Shown piece by piece: positions 1 through 7,918 of a DNA stretch of 64,000 nt (position 1 is the stretch's first letter; every line of letters begins with the position of its first letter). Source of the DNA: Catenulispora sp. GP43 (lineage in GTDB: Bacteria > Actinomycetota > Actinomycetes > Streptomycetales > Catenulisporaceae); NCBI RefSeq assembly GCF_041260665.1, contig NZ_JBGCCT010000008.1, positions 310,001 to 374,000 of the forward strand, given 5' to 3'. The notes under the pieces are model-generated. The model was not told the origin of the DNA. It searched no databases and saw nothing but the letters and a program-made list of their open reading frames with translations. Made by a program: the position numbers and the translations under genes.

Positions 1-1419
1 CTCCAGCACGGCCTGCGGCGGGACCGGCGAGGCGCCGGTGCCGCGCAGGTCGGCGAAGAGCTGGCCGTCGGGGAAGGCGGGGCGGGCGCGGTGCGCGACG
101 TGCAGCGCCAGGGTGCTCTTGCCGACGCCGCCCATCCCGGCCACGGCCAGCACCGTCGGGGCGGCGCCGTTGCCGCCGGCGCCGTCGGCCAGTTCCGCGC
201 CGAGCCGTTCGGCCAGCGGGCCGCGGCCGACGAAGTCCGGTTCGGCCGGGGGCAGCTGCGCCGGACGCGGGACGCTCGGTTCGGCCGGGGCCGGGGCCGG
301 CCCGGTCGCGAGCCCGGTGGAGAGCCCGGCCGGAAGCACAGCGGATCCCGTGGATCCAGCGGCTCCCACAGCTCCCGCAGCTCCCGCGGCTCCCGGCGGC
401 CGGATCGCCGAGGCCGCCGACCCTGATATGCCCGATATCCCGGCTATCCCGGCTATCCCGGCTATCCCCGCTATCGTCGCTGTCCCCGGTGCGCCATGCG
501 GCCCCGGCATCCCGCCGGCCAGCACCTCGGCGTGCACCGCCCGCAGCTCCGCGCCCGGCTCCACCCCGAGCTCGTCGATCAGCAGCCGCCGCGCCGCGGT
601 GAACGCAGCCAGTGCGTCGGCCTGCCGCCCGGACTGCGACAGCGCGCGCATCAGCAGCGCGTACAACCGCTCGCGCAGCGGGTGCTCATCGCTGAGCGCC
701 CGCAGCTCCGGCACGCACGAGGCCCCGCGTCCCAGCTCCACGTCCAGCGCGATCCGCCGCTCCACCAGGCTCAGCCGCAGCTCGGCGAAGCGCCGCCGCT
801 GCCGTTCGGCGAACGGGCCCGGCACCCCGGCCAGCGGCACCCCGGTCCACAGGTCCACGGCGCGGCGGAGCAGCTCCCGGGCCTGCTCCGGCGCGCCGGC
901 CGCGCCGGCCTTGTCCGCCTCGGCGGCCCAGCGCTCGGCCTGTTCGGCGTCGACCGGCGGGCTGTCCTCGGACCGGCCGGGCCACTCGGGCCACTCCGTC
1001 CATTCGGTCCACTCCGGCGCCGCGGGACGGGCGAGCCCGTTCGGCGCGGCGAGCGCGGAGCCAGTGCCGGCTCCGGCTCCGGCTCCGGCTCCATGATCGT
1101 GAGCCAGCCCGATCGAGGGCAGGGCCAGGCGATAGCCGCCGGCCAGCGAGACCAGCACCTCGGAGGCGGCGCCGTCGGCGGCGTTCGGATCCAGCACCCG
1201 CCGCCAGCGCCACGCGTACGTCCGCAGGATCGAGCGCGCCCGGCTCGGCGGCTGGTCGCCCCACAGGGCGTCGATCAGCTCCGCCGAACTCGCGGTCCGC
1301 CCCGGCAGCAGCAACAGCGCGGCCAGCATGGCCTGCTGCTGCGGGCTGCCCGTGGCCAGTTCCTCATCGCCGCGACAGCCCCGCAGCGGGCCCAGGACCT
1401 GAAACCGGATCGCGTTCAC
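1..1419 (-). CDS. SARP-type transcriptional regulator, 3' end cut by window edge
   Basis: Partial: about 473 residues are visible and the frame stays open to base 1. The N-terminus reads as an OmpR-like winged helix (QQQAMLAALL near residue 26, then ELIDALWGDQPP). A bacterial transcriptional activation domain follows (RERLYALLMRALSQSGRQ). A Pro/Ala/Gly linker with short repeats (GIAGIAGIAG) leads to an NB-ARC ATPase with Walker A GMGGVGKS. This is the AfsR/DnrI layout, known to activate secondary-metabolite genes by binding direct repeats. The GTG at 1419 was chosen because it starts the conserved beta strand IRFQVLGPL; no better start lies upstream. It is probably the pathway activator of the adjacent cluster. 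Family call is firm; target is inferred. Confidence 0.88.
   Translation of the reverse strand, partial: MNAIRFQVLGPLRGCRGDEELATGSPQQQAMLAALLLLPGRTASSAELIDALWGDQPPSRARSILRTYAWRWRRVLDPNAADGAASEVLVSLAGGYRLALPSIGLAHDHGAGAGAGAGTGSALAAPNGLARPAAPEWTEWTEWPEWPGRSEDSPPVDAEQAERWAAEADKAGAAGAPEQARELLRRAVDLWTGVPLAGVPGPFAERQRRRFAELRLSLVERRIALDVELGRGASCVPELRALSDEHPLRERLYALLMRALSQSGRQADALAAFTAARRLLIDELGVEPGAELRAVHAEVLAGGMPGPHGAPGTATIAGIAGIAGIAGISGISGSAASAIRPPGAAGAAGAVGAAGSTGSAVLPAGLSTGLATGPAPAPAEPSVPRPAQLPPAEPDFVGRGPLAERLGAELADGAGGNGAAPTVLAVAGMGGVGKSTLALHVAHRARPAFPDGQLFADLRGTGASPVPPQAVLE
442..470. repeat. 9-bp tandem repeat in the SARP linker
   Basis: Three to four copies of a ggctatccc unit encode the GIAGIAGIAG stretch between the BTAD and NB-ARC domains. 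In-frame and non-disruptive. Confidence 0.7.
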
Positions 1420-1570
1420 GTTCTGACAGATCCCTGTACTTCTCTTGGTGCCCCGCCCGGAGCTGGTTTTGATCAGCGAATACAGCTCAGGCTAAGAGGG
1501 TCGGCCCGGCGCGGGCAAGAGACAGTGATCATCAAGGTCGGCCAGGTGCACCGGACCTCTCAAGCGCTTG

Positions 1571-1855
1571 TCACTCCGGTGGGCCCGGGGGCCCAGTGTG
1601 CCGCGGCGCGCCCGGCGCCACCGGCAGGACCACTGGCAGGACCATCGGCAGGACCACCGGCGCGGCCATCGGCGCGGACTCGGCCGCCTCGGCCGGCGCG
1701 GGTTCGTCGTCGAGCACCGGGCGCAGCAGCTCGGTGTACCGGTCCAGGGCGGCGAACAGCACCCGCAGCGGTACGTCCGGGCGCACCGCGCGGTCGATGA
1801 GCTCTTCGAGCTCGGCCCGGCCCATGGCGGCGATGGCCGCTTCCCTGATCTCCAC
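1571..1855 (-). CDS. small hypothetical protein, end of the biosynthetic operon
   Basis: I do not recognise it. A GTG at 1855 gives 94 residues. The first 50 look like a compact helical region (ELEELIDRAV, LFAALDRYTELLRPVL). The rest is an Ala/Pro/Val tail containing a repeated VVLP unit encoded by 12-bp repeats. It lies 122 bp downstream of the ATP-grasp ligase on the same strand and just upstream of the SARP gene. An in-frame start at 2032 would overlap the ligase gene and is less likely. It could be a small accessory protein of the cluster or a spurious frame. Confidence 0.4.
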   Translation of the reverse strand: MEIREAAIAAMGRAELEELIDRAVRPDVPLRVLFAALDRYTELLRPVLDDEPAPAEAAESAPMAAPVVLPMVLPVVLPVAPGAPRHTGPPGPPE

Positions 1856-1977
1856 GCATGGCAAACGCCGCGTGACCGTGTGCGTTACGCGCCGTTCCGC
1901 GGTTTGTTCGGCGCGACAAACGCCGGTCGCCCCGGGTTGTGGCACACACCAGCGATTAGCCCGAAAGCGTGGCGCGC

Positions 1978-3258
1978 TCAGCTCGAGCGCGCCCCAGCCT
2001 GCGGCACTGTGTAAGGCGCCTGTTGTTCCCACTCACGGATTGTCCGATAGTCGCACTCGATCTCCGCCGGGTCCGCAGAGCTCAGATAGACGAAGCCCGG
2101 CGCCGTACCCAGGTCGTGGGTCACCGGCAGCTCCATCCCCGCCCCCGCCACCGGCGCCACCGCGATCGCCGAGGGCAGCGCCTCCAGGAAGCCGGCCCAG
2201 CGCGCCGACGGTACGACCGTCCCGGCGTGCCGGTTGATCAGCGAGACGTAGCGGATCGGGTCCGGCCAGGGCTCCGGGAGCCGGCCGGCCCGGCGCAGCG
2301 CCTCGCCGGGGCGCAGGATGCTCTCGGCGAGCAGGCCGGCGTGCGAATAGCCGAGGAACTTCTCCGCGACCCAGGGCAGCACCCCGCCGCCGAGCCGCGC
2401 ACCGGGGTCGATCAGCACCGGGCCGCGGGCGGTCAGGACCACCTCGCTGTGCGCGGCGCCGTGCCGGATGCCCAGCGCGTCCAGGGAACGCAGGACGTAG
2501 TCGTGGACCGCCCGGACTTGCGGCGAGTCCAGATCGGCGGGTTCCTCGAAGTCGAACAGCGGGGCGCCGTGCGGGGTGCGGGACTTCGTGTAGCGCCAGG
2601 TCTCGGCGATCAGGTGCATGCCGTCGATCGAGACTGTGTTCACGTAGTACTCGGGACCGGCCAGCGCCTCCTGCACCACAACGCTCTGGTTCGCGCTGCC
2701 GAAGACGTTCGCGCCGGCCAGGACCGCGCGGCACGCGTCGCGGACCTGCTCGGCAGTCGTACAGAAGCGGACGTGGTCCGATCCGGCGCTGTCCACCGGC
2801 TTCACCACCACCCCGGCCGGAACCTGAGCCCGCACCGAGGCGAACCACGCCACAGCCTCCTGCGCCGAGGTCACCGCGGTGCCCAGCGGCGCGTCCATAC
2901 CGACTTCGCGCAGCCGCGCGGCCATCCGCTGTTTGTGCCGGCGCGCGCCGGCCAGGTCCGGGACGTTGCCCGGCAGCCCGGTCAGCGCCGTCAGCGCGTC
3001 GGCGGTGCCGACCCCGGACTCGTTGCCGGCCACGATCCAGTCCACGCCGAGTTCGGCCAGCCGGGTCGCCAGGCGGCCGGTGTCCCGGTCGTGGCCCAGG
3101 TCCAGGTCGTAGTCCTCGGGGCGGAATGTCGCCTCCAAGTAGGCGTTCACCATCGGCCGGCTCTTCACGTGGACGCACTCGGCGCCCCGGTCGGTCAGCT
3201 CCCGGGTCAGCCAACGGCCGCTGCCGAAGCCGTCGACGACCGCTACTCGCAGGCTCAT
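1978..3258 (-). CDS. ATP-grasp carboxylate-amine ligase
   Basis: The 426-residue protein has the ATP-grasp layout. There is a pre-ATP-grasp Rossmann domain (residues 1-100, starting RVAVVDGFGSGRW). The ATP-binding lysine sits in VVVKPVDSAGSD (K153) and a second ATP-contacting strand is VVVQEALAGPEYYV (194-206). The metal-binding segment is HSEVVLTARGPVLIDPGAR (E272, D284). The family activates a carboxylate as acyl phosphate and couples it to an amine. ATG 3258 overlaps the stop of the upstream oxidase-like gene (ATGA), so it is the fifth gene of the coupled phzD-phzE-MFS-oxidase-ligase chain. A plausible role is amide formation on a hydroxyanthranilate-type acid or on an amino acid partner. 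Substrate is inferred only. Confidence 0.85.
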   Translation of the reverse strand: MSLRVAVVDGFGSGRWLTRELTDRGAECVHVKSRPMVNAYLEATFRPEDYDLDLGHDRDTGRLATRLAELGVDWIVAGNESGVGTADALTALTGLPGNVPDLAGARRHKQRMAARLREVGMDAPLGTAVTSAQEAVAWFASVRAQVPAGVVVKPVDSAGSDHVRFCTTAEQVRDACRAVLAGANVFGSANQSVVVQEALAGPEYYVNTVSIDGMHLIAETWRYTKSRTPHGAPLFDFEEPADLDSPQVRAVHDYVLRSLDALGIRHGAAHSEVVLTARGPVLIDPGARLGGGVLPWVAEKFLGYSHAGLLAESILRPGEALRRAGRLPEPWPDPIRYVSLINRHAGTVVPSARWAGFLEALPSAIAVAPVAGAGMELPVTHDLGTAPGFVYLSSADPAEIECDYRTIREWEQQAPYTVPQAGARSS

Positions 3259-3728
3259 GCCATCCCCCTCGCCGCTTCGGCCACGCGCTCGGCGCGGATC
3301 GCCTTTTGTCTGCCCGGGGAGAATGCCGGGTCGGCCTCGATGTGCCGCATCGCCGAGAACGGCAATGTGCAGATAGAGAAGTCGGCGCGGAAGGCGCGGC
3401 GGTCGGTACCGGTGCGGGTGTGGACCGTCACTGAATCAGGATCCTGGTTTTGGTGGAAGGCCGCCGGGAGCTGGTCCATGCCGCCGACGACGGTCAGGAC
3501 CCCGTAGCGTTCGATCGCGGCCTCGGACAATCCCTCGGCCTTCAGGAAACCGCGGGTGGAATAGGAATTGTATTTCTGCGCGATCTCCTCGAGGGCGCCG
3601 ATGCCGATCTCGGCCAGACGGTCGCGCACTTCCTCGGTGGTCTCCGCCCACAGGTCGTCGTTGGAGCGGCCGCGCTCGTGGCGGGCCAGCGGGAACACGT
3701 GGACCAGGTTCCGCGGCGGCCGGGTCAC
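3255..3728 (-). CDS. truncated flavin amine-oxidase-like protein
   Basis: 157 residues from GTG 3728, which overlaps the exporter's stop (GTGA). Two stretches match L-amino-acid/tryptophan oxidases: the GGMDQLPAAF segment of the substrate region, and ICTLPFSAMRHIEADP, the usual strand near the FAD domain. The N-terminal GxGxxG dinucleotide-binding fold and the C-terminal FAD-contacting part are missing. The segment between the two matches is also shorter than usual, so I do not expect an active oxidase. The frame is nevertheless intact and coupled on both sides. It is either a decayed oxidase kept by operon structure or a small protein with a new role. Confidence 0.7.
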   Translation of the reverse strand: MTRPPRNLVHVFPLARHERGRSNDDLWAETTEEVRDRLAEIGIGALEEIAQKYNSYSTRGFLKAEGLSEAAIERYGVLTVVGGMDQLPAAFHQNQDPDSVTVHTRTGTDRRAFRADFSICTLPFSAMRHIEADPAFSPGRQKAIRAERVAEAARGMA

Positions 3729-4996
3729 GAGGTGGCTCCGTCGGGGAGGTGGGCGTTCGAGGGGCTGTTCGCCTTCTGGCGATCGGGAGTGGCATCGGCA
3801 GCGGGTCGCGTTTCGCCGAGCCCTGAGGCCCGCTCGCTGAACCCTGAGATCCGCTCGCCGACCGCGCTCACGGCCCCGAGCGCCGCGCAGATCGCCACAC
3901 CGGTGAGGATCGCGGCGCCGGCGGAGACGTGGTCGACCAGCACCGCCGCCACAGCCGCGGTGATGGAGTAGCCGATGCCCTGGATCGAGTACATGAGCGA
4001 GTAGGCGGCGGTCTGCGCCTCGTCGGGCAGCGCCGAGCGCAGGCTCAGGCCGCGGGTGATCATCACCACCGGCTGCAGGCACCCGGCCAGGAGGAACCCG
4101 GCGACGATGCCCGGCAGGTCCGGCACCAGCGCCTCGACCGAGACCGCGCCGGCGGTCGCGGCCAGGAACAGCATGCTGTGCCGCCGTGCCGAGCCGGGCC
4201 AGGTGCGCAGGCCGTACAGGAACGAGCCGAGCGTGGACAGCGCGCCGAAGGCCACCAGCAGCACGCCGGCCAGGCCGACGGCCGCGTGCCGGGACTGCAA
4301 AAGCGGCGGCAGATCGAGCTCGGCGACGGCGCTGAGCGACATCGCGGCGGCGGCGGTGACGTAGATCGGCCAGCCGGAGACCAGGACCCGCGCCGCCGGA
4401 CGCCTCGGCCGCGACTCCTCCGCATCGGGACGCAGCGCCCTGAGACCGAGCGCGGCCAGCGCGGCCCCGGCCATCGACGCCGCGCACAGACCCAGCGGCG
4501 CCCGCGCCGAGACCCGCAACGCCAGCAGCACCACCACACCGGGCGCGGCCATCCAGATCAGCTCGGTCAGGACGGAGTCGGCACTGAGCGCCTCGGGCAG
4601 ATCGGCCTCGGCGACGCTGCCGGTGAGCACGCTGCGCAGCGCCCCGGGCGCCACCGCCGGAGCGGCCCCGGCCACGAACGCCCCGATGCCGAGCACCGCG
4701 GTCGGCGCGTGCGGATCGGCGAACACCACCCCGAACCCGACGGCCCCGACGGCGATCCCCGCCACCAGGTTCAGCCGCATCCGGTGCGGCGGCAGCAGCG
4801 TCCCCAGCAACCCGGAACCCACCACCTCGCCGACCACGTACACCGCCGCGAGCGTCCCGCCCTCGGTGTACCCGCCGGCCGAACCGCGGCCGAGGAACAC
4901 CATCGCCATGGCAGCCATCGCCACCGGCAGCCGCACCAGCGTGGAGGCCACAACCCACCCGAGCAGCCGCGGAGTCAGGACCATGCGATAGCTCAT
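3725..4996 (-). CDS. MFS-type exporter
   Basis: 423 residues from ATG 4996, which overlaps the stop of the PhzE-like gene (ATGA). About 12 hydrophobic segments are visible, starting with LLGWVVASTLVRLPVAMAA and ending in the AILTGVAICAALGAVSAV helix. The loop between helices 2 and 3 is short and basic, as in the major facilitator superfamily. The C-terminal 45 residues are hydrophilic and poorly conserved. A longer frame reaching 5122 is rejected because it overlaps the PhzE-like gene and adds only Arg/Pro-rich sequence. Placed inside the biosynthetic operon, it probably exports the product and confers self-resistance. Confidence 0.85.
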   Translation of the reverse strand: MSYRMVLTPRLLGWVVASTLVRLPVAMAAMAMVFLGRGSAGGYTEGGTLAAVYVVGEVVGSGLLGTLLPPHRMRLNLVAGIAVGAVGFGVVFADPHAPTAVLGIGAFVAGAAPAVAPGALRSVLTGSVAEADLPEALSADSVLTELIWMAAPGVVVLLALRVSARAPLGLCAASMAGAALAALGLRALRPDAEESRPRRPAARVLVSGWPIYVTAAAAMSLSAVAELDLPPLLQSRHAAVGLAGVLLVAFGALSTLGSFLYGLRTWPGSARRHSMLFLAATAGAVSVEALVPDLPGIVAGFLLAGCLQPVVMITRGLSLRSALPDEAQTAAYSLMYSIQGIGYSITAAVAAVLVDHVSAGAAILTGVAICAALGAVSAVGERISGFSERASGLGETRPAADATPDRQKANSPSNAHLPDGATS

Positions 4997-7029
4997 GACG
5001 CGCCCACCCCGCCCCGGTCGACGAGCCGCCGGTAGCCGGCGTGGACACCTGCCAGCGCCTGGTCCAGGACGCGCAGGCCGTCGGGGCTCAGGACGGACTC
5101 GGGGTGGAACTGGCAGGTCCACAGGCCTGGGCGGCGCAGGGCGTAGACCTCGCCGGTGGCCGGGTCGCCGCTGATCGCCACCTCCGCCTCGCGCTGGGCT
5201 GCCGGCTTCGATATCGGGGCGAGTGCGTCGCCGGCGCTGAATCCGATCAGTCTGTCCCGAGCCTGGAACGTGTCCAGGTCGCGGTATGCCGCGAAGGAGT
5301 TATAGAACCCGACCCGCACCGTCTCCCCGAACACCTCGATCCGCCGCTGCGACCCCTGCCGGGGCCGGGGCAGCGGCCGCACCGGCAGGCCGAGCCGCAG
5401 CGCCACCACCTGGTGCCCCAGACACAGCCCGAGCAGCGGTTTGCCGGCGGCGAGCAGCCGCTCGGCCAGCCCGGCCAGGCGCAGCATCTTCGGGTCGTCG
5501 TCGCGGCGGGGGTCGCCGGGGCCGGGGCCGAGGACCACCAGGTCGGCGGCGTCCAGGTCCAGGGGCTCGTCGAACCGGCTGACCGTCGCCGACAGGCCCA
5601 GGGCGCGCAGCTGGTGCGCCAGCATCGCGGTGAAGGAGTCCTCGGCGTCGATGATCGTCGCGCGCAGGCCGGTCGGGGACGGGGCCGGGCGGGCGGCCCC
5701 GGCCAGCCAGAACGTCGCCAGTCCGTCGTTGCGGCGGGCCAGCGACCGGCGGATCGCCGGGTCCGTGCCCAACTCCACCACGGCCTCGGCGTGGCCCGCC
5801 GCGCCGCGCCTGGCGCCCGAGCGCAGCGCCGCCAGCAGGCCGGCCGCCTTGCCGACGGTCTCGGCGGCCTCGGCGTCGGGGTCGGAGTGCCGGACCACCG
5901 TCGAGCCGACCGTCAGGGACAGCACGCCGGCGCGCGTGATCCGCGCCGTGCGGATCAGGATCGAGGAGTCCAGCGTCGGCCGGCCCGCCTTGTCCGCGCC
6001 GAACAGCGCCACCACGCCGCCGTAGTACCCGCGGCCCTGCTTCTCGCGGCGGGCGATCACGCGGAACGCGCTCGCCAGCGGGCTGCCGGTCACGGCCGGG
6101 GAGAACAGGGTCCGCCGGAGCACCTCGCGGGTCGGCAGGGTGGTCGCGCCCTCGATCAGGTACTCGGTGTGTGCCAGGTGCCCCATCGGCTTCAGGAACG
6201 GGCCGAGCGCGCGGCCGCCGCCGTCGCAGACCTCGGCCATCATCTTCAGCTCCTCCTCCAGGACCATGGCCAGTTCCTCGGTCTCCTTGCGGTCGTCCAG
6301 GAACGCCGCCACCGCCTGCCGGTCCGGGCCCGCGGGGCCGAACACGTGCGTGCCGCTGATCGGGTTCATCACCGCCACGCCGTCGTCCACCGACACCTGC
6401 CGCTCCGGGCTGGCGCCGACGAACGTGTCCTCGCCCAGGTGCACCAGGAACGTCCAGTACGCGCCGGTCTCGGAGGTCAGCAGGTTCCGGAACAGCGCCG
6501 CAGCTTTAACCCGCGAGTAGTCCTGCACGCAGGCCACATACGTGCGCGGCACGACGAAGTTCGACCCCTCACCCCGGCCGATCTCCTGGTCCTGCACGAG
6601 CCGCACGCACTTGCTGTAGTCCTCGTCGCTGACGTCGAACCCGACCTCGTCGAGCCGGATGTCCGCCGCCGGCAGCGCCGCGATGACCGCGTCCCGGTCG
6701 ATCGCCTCCGCGTGCCGCACCCGCAGCGCCACCAGCTCCGCGCCGTCGTCGGCGACCGCGAACCCGCGCTCGGCGATCTGCCGGAACGGGATCACGGCCA
6801 GCAGATCGTGGCGCGCGCCATCGCCATCGCTGTCGCCGGCCGCGCAGGCGCCGGGCGTCGAGGGCAAGACCAGCAAGGTCTTGGCGCCCACCAGGTCGCC
6901 GGTCAGCAGCTCCACCTTCGCCCCGCCGTCGCTGTGGCGCTCGGGCCGGTACAGCAGCGCGAACGGCGGCGCGTCAGGCCTCAGACAATCCCTCAGGCAA
7001 TCGCTCAGGCGATCCGTCGGCGCGCTCAT
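4993..7029 (-). CDS. phzE: PhzE-like 2-amino-2-desoxyisochorismate synthase
   Basis: 678 residues in PhzE order: an N-terminal chorismate-binding/synthase domain (about 1-410) fused to a glutamine amidotransferase. Synthase marks include FVGASPERQ (203-211), NPISGTHVFGP (222-232), DDRKETEELAMVLEEEL (245-261) and HTEYLIEG (287-294). The amidotransferase has C536 in GLCLGHQ and H642/E644 in CQFHPES. PhzE converts chorismate plus glutamine-derived ammonia to 2-amino-2-desoxyisochorismate. The LAHTEYLIEGATT segment and the synthase-first domain order favour PhzE over anthranilate synthase TrpEG. ATG 7029 overlaps the upstream phzD-like stop. Confidence 0.9.
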   Translation of the reverse strand: MSAPTDRLSDCLRDCLRPDAPPFALLYRPERHSDGGAKVELLTGDLVGAKTLLVLPSTPGACAAGDSDGDGARHDLLAVIPFRQIAERGFAVADDGAELVALRVRHAEAIDRDAVIAALPAADIRLDEVGFDVSDEDYSKCVRLVQDQEIGRGEGSNFVVPRTYVACVQDYSRVKAAALFRNLLTSETGAYWTFLVHLGEDTFVGASPERQVSVDDGVAVMNPISGTHVFGPAGPDRQAVAAFLDDRKETEELAMVLEEELKMMAEVCDGGGRALGPFLKPMGHLAHTEYLIEGATTLPTREVLRRTLFSPAVTGSPLASAFRVIARREKQGRGYYGGVVALFGADKAGRPTLDSSILIRTARITRAGVLSLTVGSTVVRHSDPDAEAAETVGKAAGLLAALRSGARRGAAGHAEAVVELGTDPAIRRSLARRNDGLATFWLAGAARPAPSPTGLRATIIDAEDSFTAMLAHQLRALGLSATVSRFDEPLDLDAADLVVLGPGPGDPRRDDDPKMLRLAGLAERLLAAGKPLLGLCLGHQVVALRLGLPVRPLPRPRQGSQRRIEVFGETVRVGFYNSFAAYRDLDTFQARDRLIGFSAGDALAPISKPAAQREAEVAISGDPATGEVYALRRPGLWTCQFHPESVLSPDGLRVLDQALAGVHAGYRRLVDRGGVGAS

Positions 7030-7682
7030 CGGGCCGCCTCCGCGAGCGCTCGCAGTAACCGGTCCGTGGTGGGCGTGGCCGCACAGGACTCGGCCGCCAT
7101 CGCCAGCGCCAGACGGTGCTTCTCGGCGCTGAAATCGGCGACGGCGTCGGCGGCCAGGAACGCCTGCACGTCCCGGCTGAAGGCGTCCACGCAGCTGGTC
7201 AGGCACCCGATGTGGGCGAAGACCCCGCACACGATCAGCTGGTCGCGCCCGGTCTGCCAGAGCACGTCGGCCAGCGGCGTGCGGTGGAAGGCGCTGTAGC
7301 GCCACTTCGTCAGGACCCGGTCGCCGGGCTTCGGCGCGAGCTCGGGCACGATCGCGCGGTCGGCCTCCACGGCGCCCATGCCCGGGCCCCACAGCTCGGC
7401 CAGCAGCCCGCGCTGGCGCGGGCTCATCGCCCCGGGCTGCGCGGTGTAGACCACGGGGACCCCCAGATCCGCACACGCCTCGCGCAGCCGGACGGCGTTC
7501 CTCAGCACCGTCTCCAGCGGCTCCCGCCCGGCCGGGAAGAACCGCAGGAAGTACTCCTGCATGTCATGGATCAACAACACGGCACGGCCCGGATCGGCGC
7601 TCCACGCGGCGCGTTGCACGGGCAGCTCGCTCTCGGTGGGTACCGGATAGGGCTCGATGGGATCGATTCCGGACGCGGTCAC
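7026..7682 (-). CDS. phzD: PhzD-like isochorismatase
   Basis: 218 residues with the PhzD N-terminus (SGIDPIEPYPVPTESELP). The active-site residues known from PhzD are present: D40 in HDMQ, Q82 in AQPG, R91 in QRGLL and K126 in TKWRYSAF. The family hydrolyses the enolpyruvyl ether of aminodesoxyisochorismate to give trans-2,3-dihydro-3-hydroxyanthranilate (DHHA) and pyruvate. The GTG start at 7682 is preceded by GGAGGGG at a good distance. It is the first gene of a five-gene overlapping chain and is transcribed from the divergent region at 7683-7918. Confidence 0.92.
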   Translation of the reverse strand: MTASGIDPIEPYPVPTESELPVQRAAWSADPGRAVLLIHDMQEYFLRFFPAGREPLETVLRNAVRLREACADLGVPVVYTAQPGAMSPRQRGLLAELWGPGMGAVEADRAIVPELAPKPGDRVLTKWRYSAFHRTPLADVLWQTGRDQLIVCGVFAHIGCLTSCVDAFSRDVQAFLAADAVADFSAEKHRLALAMAAESCAATPTTDRLLRALAEAAR

Positions 7683-7716
7683 TCGCTGATCCCCCTCCGA
7701 CGCGACCCGGGGTGCG

Positions 7717-7749
7717 CCAGTGGTCTGTCAGTGGTCTGCCAATGGTCTG
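7717..7749. promoter_or_regulatory. three 11-bp direct repeats, candidate SARP operator
   Basis: CCAGTGGTCTG, TCAGTGGTCTG and CCAATGGTCTG follow each other without a gap (7717-7727, 7728-7738, 7739-7749), an exact helical period. SARP activators are known to bind heptamer direct repeats spaced 11 bp at the -35 region. The site lies in the only divergent promoter region of the cluster, and a SARP gene is at the left edge. Which of the two operons it serves cannot be decided: no good -10 is evident on either side. Confidence 0.6.
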
Positions 7750-7805
7750 GACCACCTGCACCCTTCTTCCGTCTCAGGACTCTAAGGAAGATCGCAGGGC
7801 CCTCA

Positions 7806-7827
7806 CACCCACCCGTTCGGGTAGGTG
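7806..7827. promoter_or_regulatory. 22-bp imperfect palindrome upstream of the ATP-grasp operon
   Basis: Arms CACCCACCCG and CGGGTAGGTG (one mismatch) are separated by TT, about 90 bp before the ATG at 7919. It could be a repressor operator or an RNA hairpin in the 5' leader. Confidence 0.45.
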
Positions 7828-7918
7828 ATCAAGCACTGCCCACCCGGAGCGGGCGCGGCGCCGTGCCTACCCCAACGGGCAGTTGTCGGCCGCCGCCGCG
7901 TTGGCGAGGCTGATGCTC

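Noticed and set aside
38-1096. Long plus-strand open frames over 1-1.8 kb
   Set aside because: They are antisense to the SARP gene, with Ser/Arg/Pro-rich translations and no domain; they come from the high GC content.
4993-7476. Extended 827-codon version of the PhzE-like gene
   Set aside because: The extra N-terminus lies inside the phzD-like gene in another frame; ATG 7029 with the ATGA overlap is the natural start.
4993-7682. Phenazine biosynthesis locus
   Set aside because: Only phzD and phzE homologues are present. Without phzF, phzA/B and phzG in the window, a phenazine product is not supported.
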